7,502 nt of DNA from Desulfobacteraceae bacterium (GTDB lineage: Bacteria > Desulfobacterota > DSM-4660 > Desulfatiglandales > Desulfatiglandaceae), in NCBI GenBank assembly GCA_030632525.1, contig DAOVUP010000059.1, positions 1 through 7,502 of the forward strand. Direction: 5' to 3'. Shown piece by piece: positions 1-7,100 of this stretch. The first letter of the stretch is position 1. Each line of letters opens with the position of its first letter. The translations under genes and the position numbers were made by a program. A model generated the notes under the pieces. It was not told the origin of the DNA. It ran no database searches and saw only the letters and a program-made list of their open reading frames with translations.

Positions 1-2642
1 ATAATGAGAACCTGTCTACATTAAAGGCTATTCATCTCGCTTTTCCCCAGGCAGTGCCTGCGGTATCTGCAATAGATCTCTCACGCTGTCTTTACCTCTT
101 GAGGACAGAGTGCCAGATCTGTGTCCCGGCATGCAAGAATAAGGCGATAGACTTTCATCACCACGAAGAGAAGCTGAAAATTGAGGTCGGCAGCGTAATC
201 TTGGCCCCTGGTTACGAACCATTTGAGCCCCAACTGCAGAGCCAGTACGGTTATCCAAGGCTGATAAACGTGGTTACCAGCCTCGAATTGGAACGTTTGT
301 TGAGCGCGTCAGGACCCAATCGGGGGTCATTGTGCAGGCCATCGGATGGGAAACCGCCTGAGAAAATAGCCTGGATTCAATGTGTCGGATCCCGTGACAC
401 CAATACCGGCAATACCTACTGTTCAGCGGTCTGCTGTATGTATGCCATGAAGCAGGTAATCCTGTCCAAGGAGCATCTCCCTGATCTCAATGCCCTTATC
501 CTGCACAATGATATTCGGGCCTATGGAAAGGGGTTTGAACGCTATTATGAAAGGGCTCAGAATACCCCGGGGGTCCGGTTTATCTGGAGCAAGGCCTCGG
601 TTTTAGGAGAGCAGCCCGAAACCGGAAACGTGGTGCTCAGATATCGTCTCAATGGCGGTGAAGTAAAGGATGAGGAATTCGATCTTGTTGTCCTTTCTGT
701 TGGCCTCTGCTCGCCTGACAGCAACAGGCAGCTGGCGGATAAACTTTCTGTCAGTACAAATCGGTACGGTTTTTGTGAGAGATCCGGTTTTTCCCCTATT
801 GAGACCTCTCGGCCTGGCATATATGCCTGTGGCGCGTTTCAGGCCCCTATGGATATCCCGGATTCGGTCACCATGGCAAGTGGGGCTGCCTCACTCGCTT
901 CACAGCTACTCTCTGAACAGAGAGGGACCTTAATTTCGGAAAAGTCATACCCGCCCGAGCGGGATGTTAGTGGAGAACCGCCGAGAGTTGGTGTCTTTGT
1001 CTGTGACTGTGGCACCAATATCGTCAAGGTGGTGGATGTGGCAGGCGTTGTCGAGCATGCGAAAAGTCTGCCCGGAGTTGTACATGCTGAAGAGGACACA
1101 TTTAGCTGTTCCATTGATTCCATTTCTCACATGGTTGAAACTATCAAAGAAAAAAGTCTAAACAGGTTAGTGGTTGCCGCGTGCACACCGAGGACCCATG
1201 AGCCGGTCTTCCAGGACGTGCTCAGACAGGCGGGTCTGAATCCGTATCTGTTTGAAATGACCAATATCAGGGAGCATTGTTCCTGGGTCCATATGGGGGA
1301 GAAGGAAAGGGCAACCCGGAAAGCAGAAGATCTGCTGAAAATGGCTGTTTCCAAGGCAGGACTGCTGAAACCCCTGCCTCAGTTGTCTTATGCGGTCACC
1401 GGAACGGCTTTAGTGATAGGGGGGGGCATATCCGGAATGGTGAGCGCCCTGGCCCTGGCCCACCAGGGGGTCAAGGTATATCTGATTGAAAGAGGAGAAG
1501 AGCTTGGTGGCTTAGGCAGGCGTATCCGTTATTCCATGGAAGGGGATGATGTCCGGGCCTATGTTCAGGACCTCATTAGAGAGATTTATTCCAACCTCTT
1601 AATCCAGATTTATACTGAGGCCGAGCTGGTCGATTTTTCCGGGTACGTGGGCAATTTTTTTAGCAAAATAGGTCTAAGAAAGTGTAATATACTCAAGGAG
1701 ATCAACCACGGTGTTACCATCGTTGCCACCGGAGCCGAGGAATTCAGACCCGCGGAGTATCTTTTTCAGGAAGATTCGCGTGTCTTGACCTTGCTTGAAT
1801 TAGAAGATGAAATAGAAAGAGGAAGTGAAAGGATAAGAAACTCTAATACATTCGTCATGATTCAGTGTGTGGGCTCGAGGGATAAGGACCGACCATACTG
1901 CAGCAGGGTATGTTGTTCTCAGGCCATAAAGGATGCCCTGGCTCTGAAAAAGATAAACCCGGATATGGAGATCTATATCCTTTATCGAGACATGAGGACC
2001 TATGGGTTCAGGGAGGATTACTACCAAGAAGCGGCGGATCAGGGGGTGATATTTATCCGTTATGACGCTGATGACAGGCCTGACGTGAAGGTAGTTGAGG
2101 AAAACGGCAGGTCTGTTCTAAGGGTTCTTATAACAGAACCTGTGCTGGGAAAACGTCTCATATTAGATGCCGATATGTTGGCCCTTGGCGTTGCGACGGT
2201 CCCCCCAACGGGCAGCAAGAAATTGTCTCAACTGCTCAAGGTTCCCATAAATGAGGACGGTTTTTTTATGGAGGCCCATATGAAGCTCCGCCCTGTTGAT
2301 TTTGCAGTAGACGGGATCTTTATGGCCGGCCTCGCACATAGTCCCAAATTTATTGATGAGAGTGTTGCCCAGGCTAAGGCGGCCGCCTCACGGGCCATGA
2401 CCATACTGGCCAAAGACGAGATGATGGCCGATGGCATGATCTGTGCGGTGAACAGGCAAAAATGCACCGGCTGCGGGGTTTGTCAGGAGATCTGTTCCTT
2501 TAATGCCATAGAGGTTGATCTGAAGGAGGGTGTCGCTATAATCAATAATGCCCTATGCAAGGCTGCGGGTTATGCTCATCCTCATGCAGGAGCGGCGCCC
2601 TGGATATCATGGGGTTCACTGAAGAGCAGACCATGTGTTTGA
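1..2642 (+). CDS. Tandem HdrA-like FAD/iron-sulfur oxidoreductase, 5' partial, C-terminus frameshifted
   Basis: The frame is open from position 3 with no stop, so the gene starts left of the window. The GTG at 54 is not its start, because the codons before it (…HLAFPQAVPAV) continue an HdrA pattern. A first partial module has a cysteine cluster motif (Cys codons at 87, 111, 120, 132), then IQCVGSRD (Cys 381) and YCSAVCC (from 417). A second, complete module starts near 987 with VGVFVCDCGTN, then ACTPRTHEPVF, NIREHCSWVH, a flavin-binding GGGISG motif at 1419-1436, a second IQCVGSRD (Cys 1866) and YCSRVCC (from 1896). The C-terminus has a CxxCxxCxxxC cluster (Cys codons 2463-2493) and a second one that is disrupted. 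HdrA proteins are cytoplasmic FAD/[4Fe-4S] electron-transfer subunits of heterodisulfide-reductase-like and flavin-based bifurcating complexes. Its place before an AOR and a ferredoxin suggests it takes or gives electrons for that AOR. The family assignment is firm; the partner and direction are inferred. Confidence 0.92.
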   Translation, partial: NENLSTLKAIHLAFPQAVPAVSAIDLSRCLYLLRTECQICVPACKNKAIDFHHHEEKLKIEVGSVILAPGYEPFEPQLQSQYGYPRLINVVTSLELERLLSASGPNRGSLCRPSDGKPPEKIAWIQCVGSRDTNTGNTYCSAVCCMYAMKQVILSKEHLPDLNALILHNDIRAYGKGFERYYERAQNTPGVRFIWSKASVLGEQPETGNVVLRYRLNGGEVKDEEFDLVVLSVGLCSPDSNRQLADKLSVSTNRYGFCERSGFSPIETSRPGIYACGAFQAPMDIPDSVTMASGAASLASQLLSEQRGTLISEKSYPPERDVSGEPPRVGVFVCDCGTNIVKVVDVAGVVEHAKSLPGVVHAEEDTFSCSIDSISHMVETIKEKSLNRLVVAACTPRTHEPVFQDVLRQAGLNPYLFEMTNIREHCSWVHMGEKERATRKAEDLLKMAVSKAGLLKPLPQLSYAVTGTALVIGGGISGMVSALALAHQGVKVYLIERGEELGGLGRRIRYSMEGDDVRAYVQDLIREIYSNLLIQIYTEAELVDFSGYVGNFFSKIGLRKCNILKEINHGVTIVATGAEEFRPAEYLFQEDSRVLTLLELEDEIERGSERIRNSNTFVMIQCVGSRDKDRPYCSRVCCSQAIKDALALKKINPDMEIYILYRDMRTYGFREDYYQEAADQGVIFIRYDADDRPDVKVVEENGRSVLRVLITEPVLGKRLILDADMLALGVATVPPTGSKKLSQLLKVPINEDGFFMEAHMKLRPVDFAVDGIFMAGLAHSPKFIDESVAQAKAAASRAMTILAKDEMMADGMICAVNRQKCTGCGVCQEICSFNAIEVDLKEGVAIINNALCKAAGYAHPHAGAAPWISWGSLKSRPCV

Positions 2643-2656
2643 TTGATAGTGTCTGA
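2559..2656 (+). other. Probable -1 frameshift in the last [4Fe-4S] motif of the HdrA-like gene
   Basis: In the open frame, the sequence after LCK (ending 2561) becomes AAGYAHPHAG… and stops at 2640-2642, with no cysteine pattern. If one G of the run at 2561-2562 is read twice, or a lost G is put back, codons from 2564 give CKGCGLCSSSC followed by RSGALDIMGFTEEQTM and stop at TGA 2654-2656. That is the normal second CxxCxxCxxxC ferredoxin motif (Cys 2556, 2564, 2573, 2585) and the usual C-terminal tail of HdrA proteins. No slippery heptamer is visible at this site, so a sequencing error or a real deletion is more likely than programmed frameshifting. Confidence 0.9.
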
Positions 2657-2702
2657 AGGAAAACTGTTTTTTTCGCCCATATCTGAGTCGAAAAATAGAT
2701 TT

Positions 2703-2709
2703 GAGAGGG
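2703..2709 (+). promoter_or_regulatory. Ribosome binding site that decides the AOR start
   Basis: GAGAGGG lies 5 bases before the ATG at 2715. In-frame sequence upstream of this ATG, back to a TTG at 2643, has no resemblance to the family and partly overlaps the restored end of the HdrA-like gene. The ATG at 2715 gives the standard AOR N-terminus, so it is chosen as the start. Confidence 0.7.
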
Positions 2710-2714
2710 TTAAG

Positions 2715-4526
2715 ATGTTTGGCTGGAAAGGAAAAATGTTGAGGATCGATCTTTCACGGAGAAACTGTTCTGTGGAAGAGACGCCATCTGATTTGATCAG
2801 GGATTATATGGGCGGGCGTGGTGCGGGTCTGAAGATCCTCTTTGACGAGATTGATCCGATGACCGATCCGCTTGGCCCTGAAAATAAATTGATCTTTGCT
2901 ACCGGTCCATTGGTGGGAACAGGAGTTCCGGCGGGGGGGAGATACATCGTCGTATCCAAATCACCCCTGAGCGGCGCAATTGCCAACCCCTGTTGCGGTG
3001 GGTACTTCGGGCCAAATCTGAAGTTTGCAGGTTATGATCTGCTAATCATTGAGGGGAAATCGTCAGAGCCTGTTTACTTATTCATCCGGAATGATGTTGT
3101 TGAGATCAGGCCTGCCGGACAGTTGTGGGGAAAGTGGGCTACGGAAACTGAGAGATTAATCAGATCGGAGATGAGCGAGGATTTTGATGAGTGGGAACTC
3201 AATAATATGAGTATCGTAACCATCGGACCTGCAGGAGAGAATCTGGTCAAGTTTGCCTGTATTATGTCTGACGGGGGCAGGGCCGCCGGGCGGTCCGGGC
3301 TTGGTGCGGTTATGGGTTCGAAGAATCTAAAGGGATTGGTTGTCAGTGGTACGGGGGAAGTGAAAATAGCGGATGTGGGTGGTTTCAAGAAGGCTGTCAT
3401 GGATTTCTTTGAAGAGGGTAGGGCGAACGAGACCCTGGAGAAAAGACGCAGGTGGGGGACGTGGAGTCTTCCAGGCCGGGCCAATAAGACCGGGACCCAG
3501 GCCGCCCTTAACTTTCAGTCTGGGTATTTTGAACCATTCACGAAATTCGAAGACCCTGATTTTATCCGTGACAGCATCCGTGTGAGAGATGAGGCATGCT
3601 TTGGCTGTCCTTTTGCCTGCAGTAAGAGGAGTCGAATAGAAGACCTGGCATATCCGGGCACCACCAAAGGACCGGAGCACGAGTCAATGGCCCTGTTGGG
3701 ATCCAACTGCGGCATTGGCGATCTTGATGACATATACAGGGCCAATTATCTCTGCAATGAGTTAGGGATGGACACGATTTCTGCCGGGGCAATCATCTCT
3801 TGTGCCATGGAGCTGTTTGAAAAGGGGTACCTGCCAGAGAAAGATATTGGATACCCTTTGGGTTTCGGCAGCAACGAGGCCATGTTTCAGTTAATGAGAA
3901 AGATAGCCCTCCGCGAAGATTTTGGCGATTTGTTAGCTGAAGGTGGGAATGCGCTGGCACGAAAGTACGGTCACCCCGAGCTTTTCATGGGGATAAAAGG
4001 GATGGGTATGCCTGCCTGGCACCCCCAGGGCGTTGAAGTTATCGGTCTGCAATACGCTACAAATAATGTTGGGGGCTGCCATACTAAGGCGACGTTGCCC
4101 TTTTATGAGGGACGGAAAGACCCTGAACGTCATGTGGAGTTGACAAAACAGGATCAGGACTACATTGCTGTGGTTGATTCCAGCGTTCTATGCTGGATTA
4201 TCTATCATGGCCCCCTATGGGGTGAAAAACTCCTTTCCTGGCTCCAGATTACCACGGGTATCGATTACACAGAAAATGATCTGTCCCTGATTGGTGAAAG
4301 GATTTGGAACTTAGAACGAATATTCAATCTCAAAGCAGGGCTTAGCAAAAAAGATGACAGACTCCCCAAGAGAATAACCGACGAACCAAGAGTGAAAAAT
4401 CAGGTGGTCCACCTTGATCGAATGTTGCCCGAGTACTACAAATTGAGGGGTTGGGATGAGAATGGCATTCCCACACCTGAAAAACTACAACAGTTGGGAC
4501 TTGAAAAGGAAGGGGCAGGGATTTGA
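2715..4526 (+). CDS. aor: Tungsten-dependent aldehyde:ferredoxin oxidoreductase (AOR family)
   Basis: This 603-residue protein matches the usual AOR length (about 605) and collinear motifs recalled from Pyrococcus furiosus AOR. Examples are the GGRGAGLKIL N-terminus, GPLVGTGVPAGGRY, SPLSGAIANPCCGGYFGP, the cofactor-binding AAGRSGLGAVMGSKNLK, and the C-terminal GERIWNLERIFNLKAG and PEYYKLRGWDENGIP. The [4Fe-4S] ligands are C295, C298 and C302 (CxxCxxxC) and C493. E321 (GPEHES) and H456 (GGCHTK) correspond to conserved active-site residues. The family oxidises aldehydes to carboxylates at a W-bis-pterin centre, passing two electrons to ferredoxin; some members also work in reverse on acids. It looks closer to canonical AOR than to BamB, the tungsten subunit of class II benzoyl-CoA reductase. 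The stop overlaps the start of the ferredoxin gene, so the two are translationally coupled and probably form a complex. The substrate cannot be read from the sequence. Confidence 0.95.
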   Translation: MFGWKGKMLRIDLSRRNCSVEETPSDLIRDYMGGRGAGLKILFDEIDPMTDPLGPENKLIFATGPLVGTGVPAGGRYIVVSKSPLSGAIANPCCGGYFGPNLKFAGYDLLIIEGKSSEPVYLFIRNDVVEIRPAGQLWGKWATETERLIRSEMSEDFDEWELNNMSIVTIGPAGENLVKFACIMSDGGRAAGRSGLGAVMGSKNLKGLVVSGTGEVKIADVGGFKKAVMDFFEEGRANETLEKRRRWGTWSLPGRANKTGTQAALNFQSGYFEPFTKFEDPDFIRDSIRVRDEACFGCPFACSKRSRIEDLAYPGTTKGPEHESMALLGSNCGIGDLDDIYRANYLCNELGMDTISAGAIISCAMELFEKGYLPEKDIGYPLGFGSNEAMFQLMRKIALREDFGDLLAEGGNALARKYGHPELFMGIKGMGMPAWHPQGVEVIGLQYATNNVGGCHTKATLPFYEGRKDPERHVELTKQDQDYIAVVDSSVLCWIIYHGPLWGEKLLSWLQITTGIDYTENDLSLIGERIWNLERIFNLKAGLSKKDDRLPKRITDEPRVKNQVVHLDRMLPEYYKLRGWDENGIPTPEKLQQLGLEKEGAGI

Positions 4527-4888
4527 GGATAAAGATAGATCATTTAAAATGTACCGGATGCAAGCTCTGCGAAGTCGTCTGCTCTTTGCAGCATACGGAA
4601 GCGGTCAATCTCTGGAGATCGAGAATAAGGGTATTTATAAAGGAAGATTATTGTCTTCCTGTGATAGCAGGGCCATATACAGAGGCCATGTGCAATTCAA
4701 AGGATGTGGTTTTGGTAGAAGGGAAAGAGATCGATGGGTGTGTTGTATGCAGGGCTTCATGCCCGGCTAAGTCCATATTTAAGGAACCTGACACTGCCAT
4801 TCCCTTGAAATGCGATTTCTGCGGTGATCCTCCTGATCCCCAATGCGTTGCCTGGTGTGATGCTGACGCACTCACGATTTGTGATTGA
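4523..4888 (+). CDS. AOR-associated [4Fe-4S] polyferredoxin subunit
   Basis: This 121-residue protein starts with TTG inside the overlap TTGA (4523-4526) with the AOR stop. A purine-rich stretch (GGAAGGGGCAGGGA) lies just upstream, and a start further in would lose the first cluster motif at C10. Cysteines are at 10, 13, 16, 20 (CxxCxxCxxxC), 44, 57, 73, 76, 80 (CxxCxxxCP), 97, 100, 108, 112 and 120. The pattern fits the DMSO-reductase beta-subunit/HycB type of electron-transfer protein. By family logic C10, C13, C16 with C112, and C20 with C97, C100, C108 would hold two clusters; C73, C76, C80, perhaps with C57, would hold a third. Relatives usually have four clusters, so the middle part appears reduced. 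It probably carries electrons between the AOR and the HdrA-like protein. The next gene is 356 bp away, so this is probably the end of the redox operon. Confidence 0.9.
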   Translation: MRIKIDHLKCTGCKLCEVVCSLQHTEAVNLWRSRIRVFIKEDYCLPVIAGPYTEAMCNSKDVVLVEGKEIDGCVVCRASCPAKSIFKEPDTAIPLKCDFCGDPPDPQCVAWCDADALTICD

Positions 4889-4921
4889 AATTTTGAGAAT
4901 TTGGCATCCTTCATTCACAAG

Positions 4922-4951
4922 TTTACACATTTTTCTGAAATGGGGTATATT
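4922..4951 (+). promoter_or_regulatory. Candidate sigma-70 promoter
   Basis: TTTACA (4922-4927) and TATATT (4946-4951) are separated by 18 bases; each box matches its consensus at 5 of 6 positions. It could drive the gene at 5245 with a leader of roughly 290 bases. AT-rich non-coding DNA gives such matches by chance fairly often, so this is only a candidate. Confidence 0.3.
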
Positions 4952-4972
4952 ATCGACTTGAAACCAGATGCC

Positions 4973-5094
4973 GAAACTGGAAATTCGAAATTTGATAAGA
5001 GATCTACATTCTTCTGTTTTCCCGATTTCAAGTTTCAATTCCGCGTGTCGTGGGATAAACTACTTTTGGTTTGTAAGGCCAAATTTCCAATTTC
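4973..5094. repeat. Inverted repeat with 13-bp arms in AT-rich spacer
   Basis: GAAACTGGAAATT (4973-4985) and AATTTCCAATTTC (5082-5094) are inverted copies with 12 of 13 positions matching, 96 bp apart. The surroundings are rich in AAATT/AATTT words, so the repeat may be part of a decayed interspersed repeat rather than a functional structure. Confidence 0.4.
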
Positions 5095-5155
5095 TGTTTT
5101 CTAATTTCAGCGTTCCGTGAACGGTTGCGGTTGGATAAACCACTTAACCAGTTAG
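5012..5155 (+). repeat. Diverged direct repeat with 80-bp offset
   Basis: TTCTGTTTTC occurs at 5012-5021 and exactly again at 5092-5101. GTGGGATAAACTACTT at 5050-5065 recurs as GTTGGATAAACCACTT at 5130-5145 with 14 of 16 bases the same. Both anchors have the same 80-bp offset, which suggests an old tandem duplication of about 80 bp. The sequence between the anchors is strongly diverged. Confidence 0.5.
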
Positions 5156-5230
5156 CTTTGTCAAGGTAAGGGCCAAAGGTCGGGCTGTATCTTAATGGGA
5201 GCCCTTCCGCCACCAAAAACCACAAAGGAT

Positions 5231-5236
5231 AAGGAG
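5231..5236 (+). promoter_or_regulatory. Strong ribosome binding site for the PpsA-like gene
   Basis: AAGGAG is 8 bases before the ATG at 5245 and followed by an A-rich spacer. It is the best Shine-Dalgarno match in the window apart from that of the gene at 7330 and confirms the ATG start. Confidence 0.8.
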
Positions 5237-5244
5237 AAGAAAAA

Positions 5245-6927
5245 ATGAAAACCTATGATGTAGTTCCGGGCCTTGAGTTTGACGAGAAGGTAGACCTTGA
5301 AAAATCACCGGCATGGTTTTTGGATGCCACCCATTCCGTGCCACCATGGACACCCATGTTCGGATGGTTCTGGATCAACTTCTGCCGTCATGGGATGCAG
5401 TACGGGGCCGAGAAACTGAGCCTCCCCACGGTCAAGGGCTGGGATTGGAGGTTTAAGGACGGAGGTGGGTATCTCACCCTGAACCTTGTAATGGATGAAG
5501 GAGAGCGAAAAGAACGGGAGGTAAAGTTCAGAGAGGCTATTCGCCCGTTTATTGAGGACTATGACAAGTTATGGGGCGGTTATGTGGACGAAATGCTTGG
5601 CCACTACGCAAGGTTGAAGGCCTGTGATGTTGATACGGCTGATAACACCGAGCTTCTTGCTAACTTCGAAGACACTATAAATGTTTGCAGACGCATGTGG
5701 GAGGTCCACATGTACATGATGTATGGCGTCGACACGGCATTCATTCTTTTTGAGAATGTGTGTAAAGACACCCTCGGCATAGACGACACACACCCCACCT
5801 TTCACGATCTCTTGAGGGGTTATGACAACAAGGTATTCGAAGTGGACAGAGAGCTATGGAAGTTCTCCAAGAAGGCCGAGGAAATAGGTGTCGCAGATAT
5901 CATTCTCAACAATAAGGCGGCAGACGCCCTCGCAGCACTCAGGGAGAGTGATGCCGGGAAGAAATGGCTTGAAGAGCTTCAAGTTTTCCTTAATGAGGAC
6001 GGGTGGCGTATGCAGCGTATGAGTGAGATAAATATGCCCACCTGGATTGAAGATCCTACACCGGCAATAGCAAGCGTAAAGTTCTTCCTTAAACAGGGAG
6101 GCGATTTTAATCTGGATGTGGAGAGGGGGGCGCTGGCCCAAAAACGCGAGGAGGCCACAGAGGAAGTCCTGAAAAAGGTCCCGGATGACCAAAAGGGCTG
6201 GTTCAAAACCCTTCTCGGGCTTGCCCAGAAGACGGGTGCCTTCAGCGAGGAACACAACCACTACTTAGACCTTTATACACATGCCCTGATACGAAGGTCG
6301 TGCATTGCGATCGGAAAAAGGCTGGCAGCGGCCGGGGTGATTGACGACCCGGAAGATATCCTTTTTCTCATCCCGGACGAGGTCAGGGCCGTTGCCATCG
6401 TGCCGGACGGCTCTAACCTCAGGCATATCGTTGAGAGAAGGCGAAAAGATTGGGAAGAGTGGTGCAACAAAGAGAATCCGCCCGCCATTCTCAAGGAAGG
6501 CTTTACCATGGATGACGCCATGGGGGTCCTTGTGCAGTCCAATGATCCTATCGCCCTCAAAATCGTGGTTGGGGCTATGCCGGTTCCCAAGCCTGAACTA
6601 AACGCAGATCTATACGGTATTTGCGGTTCCGGAGGGATGGTAGAGGGTACAGCAAGGGTAATTATGGAGGAGTCTCAGCTTGATGAAGTGGAGAAGGGGG
6701 ATATCCTGGTGGCGGCAACAACTGCGCCAAGCTGGACCCCGGTTTTCGGTCTGCTCAAGGCTGTTGTGGTTGACAGGGGAGCGAGTCTCTCTCATTCAGC
6801 CATCGTGAGCAGGGAGTATGGCATCCCCTGTGTAATCAATGTGTTTGAGGGAACCGCAAAAATAAAGACGGGTCAACGTATAAAGGTAGATGGCGATAAC
6901 GGAGTTGTTTATATCTTAGACAAGTAG
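5245..6927 (+). CDS. PEP-utiliser (phosphohistidine) subunit of a split PEP-synthase-like enzyme, phenylphosphate synthase alpha-like
   Basis: This 560-residue protein has a long, largely helical part (about 1-450) that I cannot match to a precise domain; it is rich in Trp and Tyr near the N-terminus (PPWTPMFGWFWINF). A swivelling PEP-utiliser domain follows, starting around the Gly-rich CGSGG at 460-464. The domain ends with GASLSHSAIVSREYGIPCV, where H517 is the expected phosphorylated histidine, and a closing DGDNGVVYIL. There is no ATP-grasp domain and no C-terminal PEP/pyruvate-binding barrel. In phenylphosphate synthase, PpsA has the same role: its His is phosphorylated with ATP through PpsB, and it passes the phosphoryl group to phenol. 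Rifampicin phosphotransferases use the same chemistry in one chain. The next gene encodes the missing ATP-binding part. The substrate is unproven: phenol, another phenolic or another hydroxyl compound are all possible. Confidence 0.8.
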   Translation: MKTYDVVPGLEFDEKVDLEKSPAWFLDATHSVPPWTPMFGWFWINFCRHGMQYGAEKLSLPTVKGWDWRFKDGGGYLTLNLVMDEGERKEREVKFREAIRPFIEDYDKLWGGYVDEMLGHYARLKACDVDTADNTELLANFEDTINVCRRMWEVHMYMMYGVDTAFILFENVCKDTLGIDDTHPTFHDLLRGYDNKVFEVDRELWKFSKKAEEIGVADIILNNKAADALAALRESDAGKKWLEELQVFLNEDGWRMQRMSEINMPTWIEDPTPAIASVKFFLKQGGDFNLDVERGALAQKREEATEEVLKKVPDDQKGWFKTLLGLAQKTGAFSEEHNHYLDLYTHALIRRSCIAIGKRLAAAGVIDDPEDILFLIPDEVRAVAIVPDGSNLRHIVERRRKDWEEWCNKENPPAILKEGFTMDDAMGVLVQSNDPIALKIVVGAMPVPKPELNADLYGICGSGGMVEGTARVIMEESQLDEVEKGDILVAATTAPSWTPVFGLLKAVVVDRGASLSHSAIVSREYGIPCVINVFEGTAKIKTGQRIKVDGDNGVVYILDK

Positions 6928-6940
6928 GCTCACGTTGAGG

Positions 6941-7036
6941 AATGGAGTATTGGAGTGATGGAGTAATGGAAAAACTAAACGTCTGGAGCCTTTGTTTTCT
7001 AAATGCTCCGATTTTCCAGATTTTCAACACTCCGAT
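6941..7036. repeat. Inverted pair of 8-bp repeat arrays
   Basis: Four consecutive octamers at 6941-6972 read AATGGAGT, ATTGGAGT, GATGGAGT, AATGGAAA. On the opposite strand, 7005-7036 reads in octamers ATCGGAGT, GTTGAAAA, TCTGGAAA, ATCGGAGC, a degenerate version of the same unit. The best paired segment is GTATTGGAGTG (6947-6957) with CACTCCGATAC (7028-7038), 10 of 11 matching plus one possible G-U pair. The arms flank a 32-bp spacer. It could be a decayed mobile repeat or form a weak hairpin in RNA. Confidence 0.6.
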
Positions 7037-7100
7037 ACCTTTCTCTAAATGATCTCTGTTCACCATCAATGGAAATAATTCAATCCGTCAGGCGGTTTAA

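Larger units (their letters stand above)
4889..5244. other. Non-coding gap between the redox cluster and the PEP-synthase-like genes
   Basis: No convincing gene lies in these 356 bp; short open frames on both strands have no recognisable motifs and low-complexity AT-rich content. The gap holds a candidate promoter, an inverted repeat (4973-4985 with 5082-5094) and a diverged direct repeat with an 80-bp offset. No GC-rich stem followed by a T run was found after the ferredoxin stop, so no intrinsic terminator is called. Confidence 0.7.

Noticed and set aside
54..56. GTG as the start codon of the HdrA-like gene
   Set aside because: The frame is open to position 3 and the residues before the GTG match the HdrA pattern, so the gene starts outside the window.
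2553..2570. Programmed -1 ribosomal frameshifting
   Set aside because: There is no slippery heptamer of the X XXY YYZ type at the shift point, and a one-base loss in a short G run explains it more simply.
2643..2714. TTG at 2643 as the AOR start
   Set aside because: The extra 24 residues have no family resemblance, and the ATG at 2715 has a ribosome binding site and gives the standard N-terminus.
3074..3484. Antisense reading frame of 136 codons inside the AOR gene
   Set aside because: It has no motif and lies fully within a firmly identified gene on the other strand.
2715..4526. BamB, the tungsten subunit of class II benzoyl-CoA reductase
   Set aside because: The motifs follow canonical AOR much more closely (GGRGAGLKIL, GGCHTK, length 603), from recall of both families; a tree would settle it.
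5854..6261. Antisense reading frame of 135 codons inside the PpsA-like gene
   Set aside because: It has no motif or ribosome binding site of note and is best seen as a shadow of the real gene.
5245..6927. Complete PEP synthase or pyruvate phosphate dikinase
   Set aside because: It lacks both the ATP-grasp domain and the C-terminal PEP/pyruvate-binding barrel, and it is much too short.
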